Shown here in pieces: positions 23,847-35,844 of a stretch of DNA of 64,000 nucleotides. The notes below the pieces were generated by a model that saw only the letters and a list, made by a program, of their open reading frames with translations, was not told the origin of the DNA and did not search any database. Origin of the DNA: Paraphoma chrysanthemicola (Eukaryota; Ascomycota; Dothideomycetes; Pleosporales; Phaeosphaeriaceae); contig JAGMWG010000024.1 in the NCBI GenBank assembly GCA_020744225.1, positions 124,001-188,000 on the forward strand, in the 5' to 3' direction. Made by a program: the position numbers and the translations under genes. Every line of letters starts with the position of its first letter. Position 1 is the stretch's first letter.

Positions 23847-26800
23847 TCAAACCACAACAAATTGCCACTCCGCCCTCCCAACTGGCCTCTTAATCCCCAT
23901 CCCCTCTACAACCTTCCGTTTCTTGTAAATCCTCAACCACACCGCATCCTTGTCATACATCTCCATTGCGCTTTTCACATCCTCCCTCTCCAACACTGGA
24001 TCCAGCACAATCAGCATATTGTCAAACATGTCGTCTCGAATCGCTACGTGTTGCGCAATCGCGCAGAAGAGTTTGACGAGGCTCGTCCAAATCATACGTG
24101 ATGGAGCAGAGGTGTAAAGTTCCGGGCGATAGGTGGTAGGTGCTGTGGAGGAAAGGGAGACCGATTCGAGGCCTGTTTGGATAGTCTGCATGCCTTTCAA
24201 CGACGCTGATGATGTAGCGGTCGGCTTGAGAGCCATGTTAAAGCCTCGAGGACCAGTGGGTCCATGATGTTCCCCTCGGATTTTGGCACGATTCTCCAGA
24301 CCCTTCAACACATCCCACGAAGCTTCGATCCTCGAGCGCATAAAGTCTCCAGCATGTGTACACATCAATGCTATGATGTCCAGCGCATTCGACACGACGT
24401 ATGCTTCTGGGTCGTGAAGGCGGGGCAACAAGACAGGCCAGAGCGTATTGATGAGCGGTAGAAAGGAGTTCTCATGCTGTGCGAGCGCGGGGATGGTGGT
24501 GCCCAGGAGGGAGAGGAGAGAGGTGCGGAGACTGGGTGACGAGGTGGTGAGGTAGTGTTGTGTGAGTTGCGAGATCTTGAGGAGGAGAGAGAAAGTGCGT
24601 GGGGCCGGGGGAGGTGGGTCTTCTGTTTGTGTTTCGGAGAGTGCTTGTTGGTCGTCGGGTTGAGGGTTTTGTGAGTCGCTGGGCGGAGTTGAGTCTTCTT
24701 TCCATGGCTTCTGTGGGAAGGGCTCGTTTGCGTAGTTCTCATCTTCTTCTTTCCGCTTTTGTGCTTGCTCATTCAGTCGTCGAAGAGCTTCGACGACATC
24801 GGCCATGGTAATTTCTCTCTTGTGGGCATTCGCTTCGGCCTTGCTGCCGTCGGTGATCGCAAGCTGTGGTGCCTTGACCCCTTCTTCGGTCATTCCTTTC
24901 AGCACAGAAAATAGCAGTTCGGTAAGCTTAGGGTACCCATGGTACCTCTCCAGGGCGTCAAAGATGCTTCCAACAAGGTCATCAAGGTAGGGCAAAAGAG
25001 AAGGGCCGCACAGCCGCATCGTCATTAAGAGCACTTGGGGTGCTTGTGGCGAAACATCGCCGATTGCAAGCTTTAAGCCCACGGCGTTGACGATGTAGTC
25101 AACGTTTGAAACGACAAGCTCACCGGCATTGCCATAGCCGCATTCTTTAGAGAGAATGTTGAGGCATACCAGAGCGTGTTCCCTTAAGGTATCGTTTGCA
25201 TCTCCCAGATAATGTAGCACCGGATAGAGCACCTCGCTTAGCTCAGGGCGAAATTCCGACTTGTATCGAGATGCTTGCAGAGCAACTGTCTCTAGTGCGA
25301 GTGCATAGAATTGCCACGACACATGACCGCCAGGCCCTTGCTGGGTCAGAACCGTGACCGACTGGGCATAGAGATCATCGAGTAGCTCCTCACGCATACT
25401 CGGCATACCCGTATCTATGAAATCGTCAAAAGCGAGGTTCGTGCTGCCAACGTCCTTGAGGAGATTCACCGACACCCAGAAACTGGCTAAGCGTGATTCC
25501 TGAGTTCCCATGTCGACCGTTCGTGTCAGCGCTTGCAGGACTATCAGTGCAGAATTGGCCTTTGCTAGTTCCTGAATGAGATGCCTAAATTCGTTCAAGA
25601 TGTCATCTTGGCCCTTGAGACGTAGCTGAAGAGGCTGAAACTCCACAGCTGATGAGGAGCTTAAGACCATGGCTTGGGTCGGTGGTTGGTCAGTAAGCTC
25701 TTCCAACCCCTTGGAGTCTGTCAATACAGCAGATATGCCGTCTCGAAGGCTATCCGCTAGTCTTTCGTCGATTAAAGTCGGGTCCTGATCGAATAGTCGC
25801 AGAGTTACTGAGATCTGATGTATGATCTGACGCCTGGCATGATCATCCTTTGATTGCATTACTCTTGGAAGCGATACAACCCATCCATGAAGGCTTTCGC
25901 GCAGAAGGTCGGATAACGTATTGTCCACAGATAACATTGTCTTCAGCTCACTTTCAGCTATGTCGTGACTGTCTCCTCGGCCCACAAGGCTGATTGCAGT
26001 TTCGATGGCCATACCTGTGCACTCGGATAAGGATGTGCGGCATTCTCGAACGATGAGAAGACACAGGCGCAGCAGTGCTAGACGTACTTCTGTCTTGTCA
26101 TGATTTCGCAGTTTGAAAATGTTCGCAAGCGCGATTTTGATTTGAGATGCGGTAGCGTGAAGCCAGGACGTTGACCGAGCCACTTTGGTACTGTTTGATG
26201 ATGCGGATGTGGCCGCTACCTGAGGCAGACCTTTCGTCTTCGCATCGCTGAGCAATCTTGATATGAGAGCTGAAAGGACCAAGAGACTTTGCTCCACAAC
26301 ACGGAAACCGGGTCTGTTACTGCTGGCTGGTGTCAAGACTTTGGTAAGTGACGAGACCATTCTCGGAAGGAAGCTAGCCAGAGCATCATCATCCTCTATC
26401 GAGTCTATGACAGCTTTGAGCGCAAGTAAGGATTGAAGCCTGGTGCCGTTCGATTTGCTGTCTGTGAGACCATCGAGCATTACAAGGACTGCCTCGCCTA
26501 GTGCTGGAATGTTTGATGTACCCGTGATCGCATCTCTTCCTTGAGTGGTTCGCGATGCCTCGGCCAAGAGTTCGGCCATGCACTTGAACGCTAGAGCCTG
26601 AAGCTCTTCTGATGTCCCCGTGATACCGCTCTGGGCAGAAGACGGCTTGGCCAAGAAGGTGAAGAGGATGAGCAACTGGCCGGACAGAGCAGGTTCTAGG
26701 CCTCCACCCCAACCGGCGCGCAAAAGCACTGAGATGCATTCAAGGCAAAGCTCTAAAGCATGGACCGGCACTTGTCGAGACAGCCTCAGTACCTGTGAGA

Positions 26801-27049
26801 TGGGCACGAAAGCATACTCGGCGAGCTTTGAGTCGAGCGAATCAGGCTTGGAGGTTGCAATCTTCAGTGCACTAAGCAGATTCGCAAGCGCAGTGACTAG
26901 ATCTTTCCGGAGTTCTGGTTTCTGTGCCAGACCTGCCGTGACCTGTAAGACTTGGATGCATGGCTGTTTTAGCTGCGAATCATGCGTCAGTGTAGACCGC
27001 AGGCATATTTTAGCATACGCACACTCTGAAAGATCTTTTGGCGTTCCAT
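23847..27049 (-). CDS. TTI1: TEL2-interacting protein 1 (TTI1), 2 exons
   Basis: A nine-codon first exon (27049-27023, MERQKIFQS) is joined across a 50-nt intron to a long second exon (26972-23847), giving 1050 residues. The protein is almost entirely helical HEAT-type repeats. An acidic, Pro/Gln-rich linker lies at about 750-800. The C-terminal part carries the TTI1-like segment HENSFLPLINTLWPVLLPRL with VVSNALDIIALM and GDFMRSR, and ends with a conserved basic patch and REWQF-like tail (RAEWQFVVV). TTI1 works with TEL2 and TTI2 as the TTT co-chaperone that matures PIKK kinases such as TOR, ATM/Tel1 and ATR/Mec1. The length suits the family. It is divergent from PDS5 with about 0.5 kb between starts. 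Confidence 0.88.
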
Positions 27050-27546
27050 CACGTCGCCTGTTGCTCTAGAGTTTAGATGTGAATAGTGCAATCCGATGTT
27101 CCCGGGTGTAGTGGAAGCGGTAATGGTAGCGTAGTTTCCTCTTTGGGACGAACAAACCGTGGCGCGGTGAATGGAAATGTGCTAGCCTGAAGTGGTGGGG
27201 CGGTTTGACATGGATTGCTCCGCCATGGCCATGATATCTGCAGTATTGACTCAGAGCATGTAGGAGATGGGTGGAAGTCGACGTGAGAGGTGAGAGTGAT
27301 TGGCCAGGGAAGCACGATTCGTCGTCGGAGGCACGGGCCCGCTCTGGAGGGAAGTCGCGTTGGACATGCATGTTCCCTAGCGCGTCACTGCGAGCTTCAA
27401 GCCCGCCCGCAACCCATCACCACCGCGACGCAATCCGCCTCAACCACCGCCTGCGCACGTGCAGCGCCCTCCAACGCGCCCAGAAGACCTCCGCGATCTC
27501 ACCCGCACCGCAATCGCAGCACCAGACCGACGCGCCGCCACGCGCC
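27050..27546. promoter_or_regulatory. Shared divergent promoter of TTI1 and PDS5
   Basis: 497 bp lie between the two start codons, on opposite strands. The region is GC-rich on the PDS5 side and must hold both core promoters. No TATA box stands out. I found no exact MluI cell-cycle box (ACGCGT), though several GCGC-containing words occur near the PDS5 start. Confidence 0.6.
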
Positions 27547-30500
27547 ATGGCTCCTCGCAGTCGGCGAAGCGCGGCCGCCGCGACCGAGGTGGTCGAAGAG
27601 GAGGAACAGGAGCTGGAGCAGGAATTGGACGAGGGAGATGGCCTCAAGAAGCTCAAGTTCAAGCAGCCGCTGGTCGGACGCCCGGGCAAGCAGACCAGCG
27701 TCAGCGACCTCTTGACGCGCCTCAAGACGCTCTTGGACGAGCTGCGCACCATCGACCAGGAGGAGGCACACCGCGACTCGCTCATGCCCGTCGCACAGGA
27801 ACTGGCCCACCAGAGCCTGTTGCAGCACAAGGACAACGGCGTGCGCGCATGGACCGTCTGCTGCATCGTCGACATGCTCAAGCTGTTCGCCCCAGATGCG
27901 CCCTATCCAGCATCTAAGCTCAAGGTGGGAACCCACCTCCACCCAGGCACCCTTCGTCTAACACGTGCAACAGGAAATCTTCTCAGTCATCATCCTCAAG
28001 CTGCTGCCCCTCCTCGCCGACCCCACCCATCCCTACAACAGCCAGCACATGTACATCCTGCGGTCGCTCGCCGAGTGGAAGAGCATCCTGCTCATCAACG
28101 AGATTCCGGGCTCCGACCAGCTCACCTCGGCCCTCTTCACCACGTGCTTCGACGTGCTGTCCGGCCCATCCAAGGGCGACAGCGGCGAGGAGTTGAGCAA
28201 GAACGTGGAGCACAACATGACCGAAGTCCTCTCGACTGTCATCGATGAGGCACCGGCAGTCATACACGACGTGGTTGATGTCATTGTGGCTCAGTTCCTG
28301 TGGGCAGATCCAATAACGCTCGGGAGCTCCACCAAGGGCAAGAAGGGTGTCCCGGTAGATGCAAAGCAGTCAACGTTGCGCCGCAAAGAGGCACCACCGG
28401 CATACAACATGGCAAAGAATGTATGCAACGCCTTCCCAGAGAAGATGGCCCGCTTGATTGGCAATTACTTTAGTTCTGTGATTGTCGACTTCACCAACTC
28501 GGGCGGATCGTTTCGACGCGGTCGGGCAGGGAGTGAGGACGCAGACGGTGATGCGACTCGGGGCCCATCTGACGAGGACATCGATGAAGCAAGCAAGGCA
28601 CACAGGCTGCTACGAGAGCTATGGAAGTGTTGTCCAGGCGTGCTGCAGGAGATCATACCTCACCTCCAGGACGAGCTGGCTACCGAAAACGTGCAGCTCC
28701 GGCAGCTCGCCACGGAGACTTTTGGCGACATGATCTCAGGGATCGGTGCAGCTGGCCCGCCCCCTCTCCCCGACCTGGACCCAGCAGCATATCCGTCGCA
28801 GAGTCTCTCGCGCTCTGAGTCTGCTCGTCCATACGACTTCCTTACCACGCCGGCGTCCATCAACTCGTTTCCCACACAATATCCTGTTGCATATCACTCA
28901 TTCTTACAGCGCAAGAATGACAAATCAGCCATCATCCGCGCAGCATGGACAACCGGCGTCGGTCGCATACTGATGACATCGGCTGGCGGCATCGGTCTCG
29001 ATCCGGACGAGGAGCAGAAGTTACTGAAATCCTTCGCCGAATGTCTCATCGATAGCGATGACAAGGTGCGACTCGCTGCCGTTAAAGCCATCGAGCATTT
29101 TGAATTCAACGACATTGTTCGCAAACTCGGCAGCAATGGAAGCATGTCAGAACCAGGCTCGATACTGTCTAACCTCGCAGACCGAGTGAAGGACAAGAAG
29201 AGCGTCATCCATTCCGAGAGCATGCGACTCTTAGGAAAGCTGTGGGGTGTGGCTTCCGGTGCCATTGCTGAGGGTGACGAGAGTCTGCGCAGCTTGCTCG
29301 GTCCAATCCCTTCGCGAATTCTGGAAGCCTGCTATGTCAACGACGCGGAGATCAATGTCCAGGTTGACCTTGCGCTATATGAATCCCTTCTTCCCCTGAG
29401 CTACCCACCTATGAAGCCAAAGCCAGCGGGCAATTCACAAATCATAAAAGACAGCCAGACAAACGGCGAACAAAGTTACACAGAAGCAGATCTGGACAAG
29501 TTGAGAGCAGAGCGACAGCTGGTGCTAGTCAACGGGCTAGAGGAGAAGGCAAAGAAGGTCTTCTTTGCGAAACAAGGCAATCAAGGTCCTGGCGCCAACT
29601 ACATGGAATATCTATTGAAGTACTGTGAAGAGTACAACGGAGGTGTGATGGACAAGGATGAGAAGGAAACGAAGAAGAAGCTTGAGGGCCTCATCAGCTA
29701 CTATGCGCGCACGCTACCGGATTCTTCTCGTGCCATGGATGATCTGTGGAAGTTTGCCAAAGCCCACGACCGTCGGGCGTACACACTGATGCGGTTCTGT
29801 ATGGATCCAGCAAGCGACTATCGGAGGGTGTTTAGGTCGATTGTAAGTCGCGCCAATGGTGCTCATGTTTCCCACTGACCTCCATATAGAAAGAGTTTCG
29901 TAAGCGCGTTGAGGACGGTCCTGGCACCGCTGTGCTTGAAACACTAACGCCGCTACTCTACCGTGTCAGCCTTTTATGTTACAATAAGAGCCACGTCCCT
30001 GCCATCATTGAATACACACGAACGGATGACAAAGGCTTGGGCGCCACGGCTCACGAGCTGCTGAAAGAGATCTCTACTAAGCATCCTAAGGTTTTCTCGA
30101 CTCACGTCAAAGATCTTTGCAAGACTCTAGAGAACGAGGCGCCCACCGACAAGTCGCCAAACCCCCCAGGGGCAGTAGACGACCTGAAAGCGTGCGCCGC
30201 ATTCGCCAAGAAGTTCCCAACAGACATACCTATGAATGCGAAAGACGGACGAAAGCTGGTGCAAGCTTTCCTGAACTTTGCGCTCTACGGCTCACCTCCA
30301 CAAGCTGCAAAGCATGCAATCACAATTATCATGAACAGCGATGACAAGAAGGAATTGCATTCGAAGGAGATTCTCACAAAGTCCATCAAGAACTTCTCGT
30401 ATGATGGCAAGCACTGGTTGACGAAGCTTGCTGCTTTGAGCCAGCTTGTTTTGTTGGCCCCGTCTGAGTGCGAGGATGATATGGATACCATTGTAGAGAT

Positions 30501-32148
30501 CGCCATCCAGAAGGTCCTTCAACAGCCACATCCTGCATCAGATGCAAGTGAAACGGAATGGATTGACACACCCGACGAGGATATTCAGGGTCGGACGTGG
30601 GCGATCAAGATCCTCGTCAACAGACTGAGATCTCTTCCCTCCGAGGCGAGCTTCAATGACGCAGCGGGCGACACATACGCTCTACTCAATCGGCTCGTAA
30701 AGGATAATGGCGAAGGTGCGGATAATGCGAGCACACCAGCGGCACACAAGACACGGCAACGGCTGATCGCAGCGAACTCACTCTTGAAACTTTCCTGCAA
30801 CAAGCGTCTAGACGCTTTCCTGACTCCTGCAGATTTTGTGCAGCTCGCACTCGTGACTCACGATCCGTGCCCGCAAGTTCGAAAGGGTTTCTCTGAGAAA
30901 TTGATGAAGTACCTTGGCCAAGGCCGACTCCCGCCTCGCTTCTACACCGTCCTTTTCTTCCTGGCACACGAGCCGGATCGAAACATCAAGAACAGTACAA
31001 TGACCTGGATTCGATCACGGCGGGCGGCCTTCGCTGCACGCAAGGAGACCATACTCGAGAACGTTTTTGCCCGTCTTCTCAGTCTGCTCGCTCATCACCC
31101 CGACTTCGACAGAGACGATGAAGTCCTGAAGCTCATGTCGGAATATATTCTCTACTACCTCAAATGCGTTGCCACCGAAGAAAATCTGTCTTTGATTTTC
31201 CACGTGGCACAGCGGGTCAAAGGAGTAGCTGATGGCATTGAGCCATCACGCCAAGCTGATGAAAATCTCTACGTTCTCTCCGACCTCGCGCAAGCACTCA
31301 TCCGCGCATGGGAAGAGCAGAACAGTTGGACCATGCAATCTTGGCCTGGAAAGATGAAGCTGCCATCTGGTATCTTCCGCCCGTTAGAGAGCCATGAGCG
31401 AGCACAAGAGATTGCTAAAAAGGCATGGATCAGCGAAGACCTCATCGACGAACTCGATCCACTTGTACGAAAAGCTATCCGGAGCAAGAAGCGGAAGGCC
31501 ACCGATGGCGTGGAGAAGCCACGCAAGAAGGCAAAGGGCGATCGGCCCGTCAAGGAGAAGAAAGTAAAGATCGAACGGCCAGTCAAGACACCGAAGAAGA
31601 AGCGGGCAACAGGGGTTGACGACGGGAGCGACCTCGACGGCGGTGCTGCTCCCTCAAGCGGGCCAAGGCGGAAGAGTGGTCGCCATAGCACGGCCAACAA
31701 AAGCTATATTGAAGTATCAAGCGACGAAGAAGACGCCGCAGCCGGCGCAGAGCAAGATGAGGCAGAAGAGGAGGAAGAGTCCGAGGCCAACGATAAATCA
31801 TCACCAGCGCCAGAAGAAGACGTCGAAATGGCAGATGCAGAAGAAGCAGTCGAGCCTGAGGCTGAAGTCGAAGCAGAAGCTTCTGAAGTTTCTGAGCAGG
31901 AAGCCACTCCCGAGCCAGAACCCGAGCCATCGAAAAGGGCTGGGCGAGGGCGGGCAAAGAAAGCAACGGCAGATGCGACGCCCGCTGCACAGAAGCGCAA
32001 GGCACCTGAGCCAGTCAAGGAAGCTACGCCAGCGAAGACGACAAAGACTGTGGCAAAGGGCAAAGGCAAGGTCAACGGCGTTGCTGCAGTGCCGTCATCG
32101 AGCCCCGCTACGAATGGTACTCGACGCAGTGGTCGGACACGGTCGTAG
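27547..32148 (+). CDS. PDS5: Sister chromatid cohesion protein PDS5, 3 exons
   Basis: Exons 27547-27924, 27974-29842 and 29890-32148 join in frame to give 1501 residues; introns are 49 and 47 nt and both are phase 0. The N-terminus is acidic, followed by KLKFKQPLVGRPGKQTSVSDLLTRLKTL-like sequence and then HEAT repeats through about residue 1270 (for example IFSVIILKLLPLLADPTHPYN and MYILRSLAEWKSILL). The C-terminal 230 residues are low-complexity: a Lys-rich stretch (about 1270-1330) with AT-hook-like KKRK/KPRKK clusters, then a long Glu/Ala/Ser-rich acidic run and another Lys-rich end. PDS5 binds the cohesin ring with WAPL or acetylated SMC3 and controls its loading and release. The length and layout suit fungal PDS5/Spo76. 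Confidence 0.93.
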
Positions 32149-32634
32149 ACGCTGCCCCTCCTATTGCTTCATGCGTCGCCTTCAAAGTGCGTATTTGCAT
32201 ACCAACGCCTCGGCGTCTCTTCATCTATCTTATTGTCACGGCCCGTATAGTCTAGTTTGTTTATGCTTCCGTCGGATTTATCATTGCGCTTTCATTCATC
32301 CTTTGTACGAACCGGAGCAAGTGTATGTTCGTTTCAGTATGATACCTGCGTGTTTCCTACAGTGTATAAAAGCGTGGCTGGGTGGATGGCAGTAGTCGGT
32401 CTTCTTTCCATATGCGCTTTATGATCTTTCTTCATGTAGCAAGCGAGTGCAGCGTTAGGAGCGCGGATAGCATCGAGTAAGGTCTATGGGAAGTGTAGGA
32501 TAGATGGATATATATTATGCTTAATACCGCTTTGAGATGTATCAGCATTGGATTTGAGGGGTGTGCTGTGCAGATGATGCTGCGGACCTCGCAGCAGACT
32601 TCTTCCTATGTGATGACTTCCCAGTATTCCCAGG
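32149..32634. other. Intergenic between convergent genes
   Basis: 3' spacer of PDS5 and STE14. T-rich, no supported coding region. Confidence 0.4.
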
Positions 32635-33537
32635 TCATATAAACGGTATCCACACTTTTGTCCTCGCTCGATACGCCTTGTACTCCGCACCAAAGAACTC
32701 GACTAAATGCTCTTCTTCATCTGTATCACACTGTCAGCAAACATCCACCATCTACACACGTGTCAAAAGAAACTTACGTGCAATCCTCCGACTGAAAAAA
32801 TACCACAAAACCCCAACATACCCCACAAAACACACGGTATTCCCAAGAACCAACTGCGTCCCCACACCCCACCAGAAAAACCCAAAATAACTCGGATGCC
32901 GAAAATACGTATACAAACCACTTGTAACGAGTTCATGCCCCGCATTCTTCTTGCTTTGCACATTATGATTGAAATTCGTCCCCGCTTGCGCCATAGCCGT
33001 ACTCCTAACCCCCTGCCCAACCACCACGAGCACAACTCCCAGCGCAAGAAGCGGCCACGGATGAACCCTCGCCTGCCACTTCGGCAAAAAGTAGCTTGTC
33101 AAACACGTCTCGATGAAGGCGAGGGTATGTGCCTGCCGGTACGCCGAGCCGTTGGATAGCAGGAAGGAAGAAATTGTGGCGACGGGCGTGTTGTATGCGC
33201 TCGTGGTGTAGAATTCGAGGAAGTGGAAGACGGAGAGGATGGACAGGAAGGCGAAGGGGCGCCAGAGGCGCGAGTGCGTGATGGCGAGGAGGAGGGCGAG
33301 GCTGAGGCCGAGGATGAATGTGCTTCCGAGTAGGAAGGCGCGTAGGGCGATGCCGGCGAGTGAGCGTTTACCGTTGGGGTAGAATTCTAGGGCGATGGAT
33401 GGGGAGGGTCTGATGGGTGGGGGAGAGGCGGAGCGGCGGTGGGAGGCGTCGATCTCGGGAGACCATTTGTCGGGAAGGGGAGCGCGGGAGGTTGAGGGTG
33501 GCTGGGCGCCTGTGAGGGAGCCGTTGGTGGTGGACAT
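32635..33537 (-). CDS. STE14: Protein-S-isoprenylcysteine O-methyltransferase (STE14/ICMT), 2 exons
   Basis: Exon 1 (33537-32778) and exon 2 (32720-32635) are joined over a 57-nt intron to give 281 residues. About 60 disordered residues are followed by several membrane helices (about 60-180). The ICMT signatures are all present: NHNVQSKKNAGHELVTSGLY, YFRHPSYFGFFWWGVGTQ, and after the splice the typical end RRIAHEEEHLVEFFGAEYKAYRARTKVWIPFI. The second exon supplies the catalytic-region Glu and Arg residues conserved in the family, which confirms the splice. The enzyme methylates the carboxyl group of prenylated C-terminal cysteines (CaaX proteins such as Ras and a-type pheromone) in the ER membrane, with S-adenosylmethionine as donor. 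Confidence 0.95.
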
Positions 33538-33875
33538 TGTGTTTGGGGGTCGTGGTGGTGATGGGTGAAGGTGGGATTGCAGCGCGTTCGAGAGGGCGAG
33601 GAGAATGGGTGTTCAAGGCATATTATACAGGGTGCGACTTCCAAAGGACGTCTAGTCGTTGCGTGCTGCTGTGATTCTTTGCGCAGTGGAGAGACAATAG
33701 TAAGGAGTGAATGGAGATCCCTTTAGCATTGTTTGAGACGCGAAGCGCATCTGGCCGAGGCTGAAGTGCGTCATTCATGACTAGTGCTGTTTAGTTCTAG
33801 CGTGAGCTTTGTCACATTCATCGAGCAACAATCCATGCAATTCAGCACACCAAAACGTACTAACCTGTGAGCACA
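33538..33875. promoter_or_regulatory. Divergent promoter region of STE14 and the acetyltransferase gene
   Basis: 338 bp separate the two divergent start codons. No TATA box is evident. A CTAAC-like word sits just before the acetyltransferase start. Confidence 0.4.
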
Positions 33876-34585
33876 ATGGAGCTTTCAGAGAACAAGCAGC
33901 GCATGGCTCGCGGCGAGCTGTACTACGCCTTCACGCCTGAGCTCCTCGCTGAACGTGCGCGCTGCAAGCATGCATGTGCCCGCTACAGCAATGCCGGGGA
34001 AGTCTCTAGGCGACGCTTGACTGAATTGTTTCGAGAGTACGTGATGCTCTCTTGATTGCTGACCTGGACTGTATTCACGCCTTGCTCAGCATCATTCAAG
34101 ACAAGACACCACTGCCTCCGCCTGCAGCTACTGCCGAGGAAGATGACAAGCTCTTCGAAGACGACCCATGGATAGAGCCCCCACTAGCCATGGATTATGG
34201 TTACAATGTCAAGCTCGGAAAGAACGTCATGGTGAATTTCAATTCTGTGTTCCTGGATACATGCCTCATCACCCTGGGCGACCGCACCATGGTCGGACCC
34301 AATGTGTCCTTCTATTCTGCCACACATCCTCTCGATCCGTTAGTGCGTAACGGGACTCGTGGTCCGGAACTTGGGAAAGAAATCCATATAGGAGAAGACT
34401 GCTGGATAGGTGGGAATGTGGTGATTTTACCTGGTGTCACGATTGGGAGAGGGAGTACGGTGGGAGCGGGCAGCGTGGTGACAAAGAGCGTGCCGGAATT
34501 TACAGTTGTTGCAGGCAATCCAGCAAGAGTGATCAAGAAGATTGAGACGGAGATGGACTCTGCGCGTGGAAAGAGCGAGGAATGA
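33876..34585 (+). CDS. Maltose/NodL-type O-acetyltransferase, 2 exons
   Basis: Exons 33876-34036 and 34090-34585 join in frame over a 53-nt intron, giving 218 residues. The N-terminal Mac domain is clear (about 4-55: NKQRMARGELYYAFTPELLAER and RLTELFRDI across the splice). A left-handed beta-helix of hexapeptide repeats follows (about 90-205), with the catalytic His in ATHPLDP and the loop IGEDCWIGGNVVILPGVTIGRGSTVGAGSVV. The end (AGNPARVIKKI) is typical. Family members transfer acetyl groups from acetyl-CoA to hydroxyls of sugars; the true acceptor in fungi is unknown. Similar to bacterial maa and nodL products, and common in fungi. The ATG at 33876 is preferred to an in-frame GTG three codons upstream. 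Confidence 0.93.
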
Positions 34586-35844
34586 AAAGAAGTGGCGCTC
34601 ATGAGGAGTGGATGAATTGAACTTTCGTCATGTTGCCAACCCGCAGGCGAAATCGGATCATGCTTTCAACCACACACCTTGAAGACGCTCCCGCGCAGCA
34701 CCATGTTACGCTGTCAAGTCTCAGCCTTCCGTTTGGATGCATACTCGGTACAAGTACCGAAGCAGTCGAAAGAGAAGGCGAGAGCGAGGTTTTATGACCA
34801 ACCCCACGTCTCACACCCTTCCATTTCTCAAGCGCAAGTTTCTTTTCGTCTCAAGTTCCCGACGCATTGCAATGCTACTCGCTCAACATGCGAATCGCAT
34901 GCCTTAGCCGAGCATGTGACTTTGAGTGGCCGTGCCGTGCGCATATCCTCAGAGGTCAACCGCAGTCGCCGCATTGAATCTAATAAAAGCAACAAGCGAA
35001 GACATGATCTCGAGTTTCCAGCAAAGCAAAACCGTCAAACCAAGCTTGCGCATCACCATCACCATCCCCATCTTCATCTGTGTATCAACTTCCTCAATCC
35101 TTTCTGCTTCACCCTCTTCAGCCCCACTACCACACCATGTCCCTCGCACAGTCTTCCACCTTTAGACAAAGCAAACCTTCACGATCGAAATGCTCCAACG
35201 CACCGACCACCCGACCTAGTGTTTCTAGTCCATCATCTGATGATCTCCAACAAGCTTCCCCGCCAAGCTCCGCCCGAAACGTGTTCCTGCGACGCCACCA
35301 AAACAACGACATCGGAGTCCTAAACACATTCTACAAAACACGCACAACGCCCCTGCGCATGGATAGCCCAGTGGGAATCCCCCGAATAGCTTGGCATAAG
35401 GTCGCTTCGACTAGTGCTTGTACTTATTCGGGTGCTGGACTCGCAACGGAGTCGGGTAATGCATGTCTGTGGTGAAGCGTGCAGTGAATAGGGCGGAGGT
35501 GCCAAGGCACCTCGTTCCAAATCAGTGCGCCAGAGCGCTTCGGAACGTTTGTGAGAACGTTGGGGAGCGGTTTATGCGGGTAAGTATAGGAGCCTTGGAC
35601 AGGTGCGACAAGCTTGTTACCAAGAAGTACAAATATCACGGTCGGGTCGCAGCAGCTACAGAAGATCATCGGACAGGTTCCTCACTCTCTAATACTATAT
35701 CCTACAGGCTAGTTGTAATCCTTTTCACTTGTTCGGCATTTTTCCTCCGCTTCACGATTACATTCACTTTTACTATTCTTTTTAATCCAGCAAACTGTGA
35801 GATTCGGTAGATCCGTATCCCTATTTCCAAACAACACCGCAACT
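34586..35844. other. Intergenic, 1.3 kb, with one doubtful ORF
   Basis: Spacer between two plus-strand genes. It contains one doubtful small ORF (35137-35475, listed separately). The end, before 35845, is T/C-rich as in a fungal leader. Confidence 0.4.
35137..35475 (+). CDS. Possible small Ser/Arg-rich protein, 112 residues
   Basis: An open frame from a well-placed ATG (caccATGt) encodes a Ser/Pro/Arg-rich protein with no signal peptide, membrane helix or known domain. A middle segment (NNDIGVLNTFYKTRTTPLRM) looks less biased than the rest. It may be a real short gene, an exon, or chance. The evidence is weak: start context and length only. Confidence 0.25.
   Translation: MSLAQSSTFRQSKPSRSKCSNAPTTRPSVSSPSSDDLQQASPPSSARNVFLRRHQNNDIGVLNTFYKTRTTPLRMDSPVGIPRIAWHKVASTSACTYSGAGLATESGNACLW

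Noticed and set aside
31616..32395. Plus-strand ORF of 259 codons
   Set aside because: Alternative frame of the low-complexity Lys/Glu end of PDS5 running into its 3' UTR.
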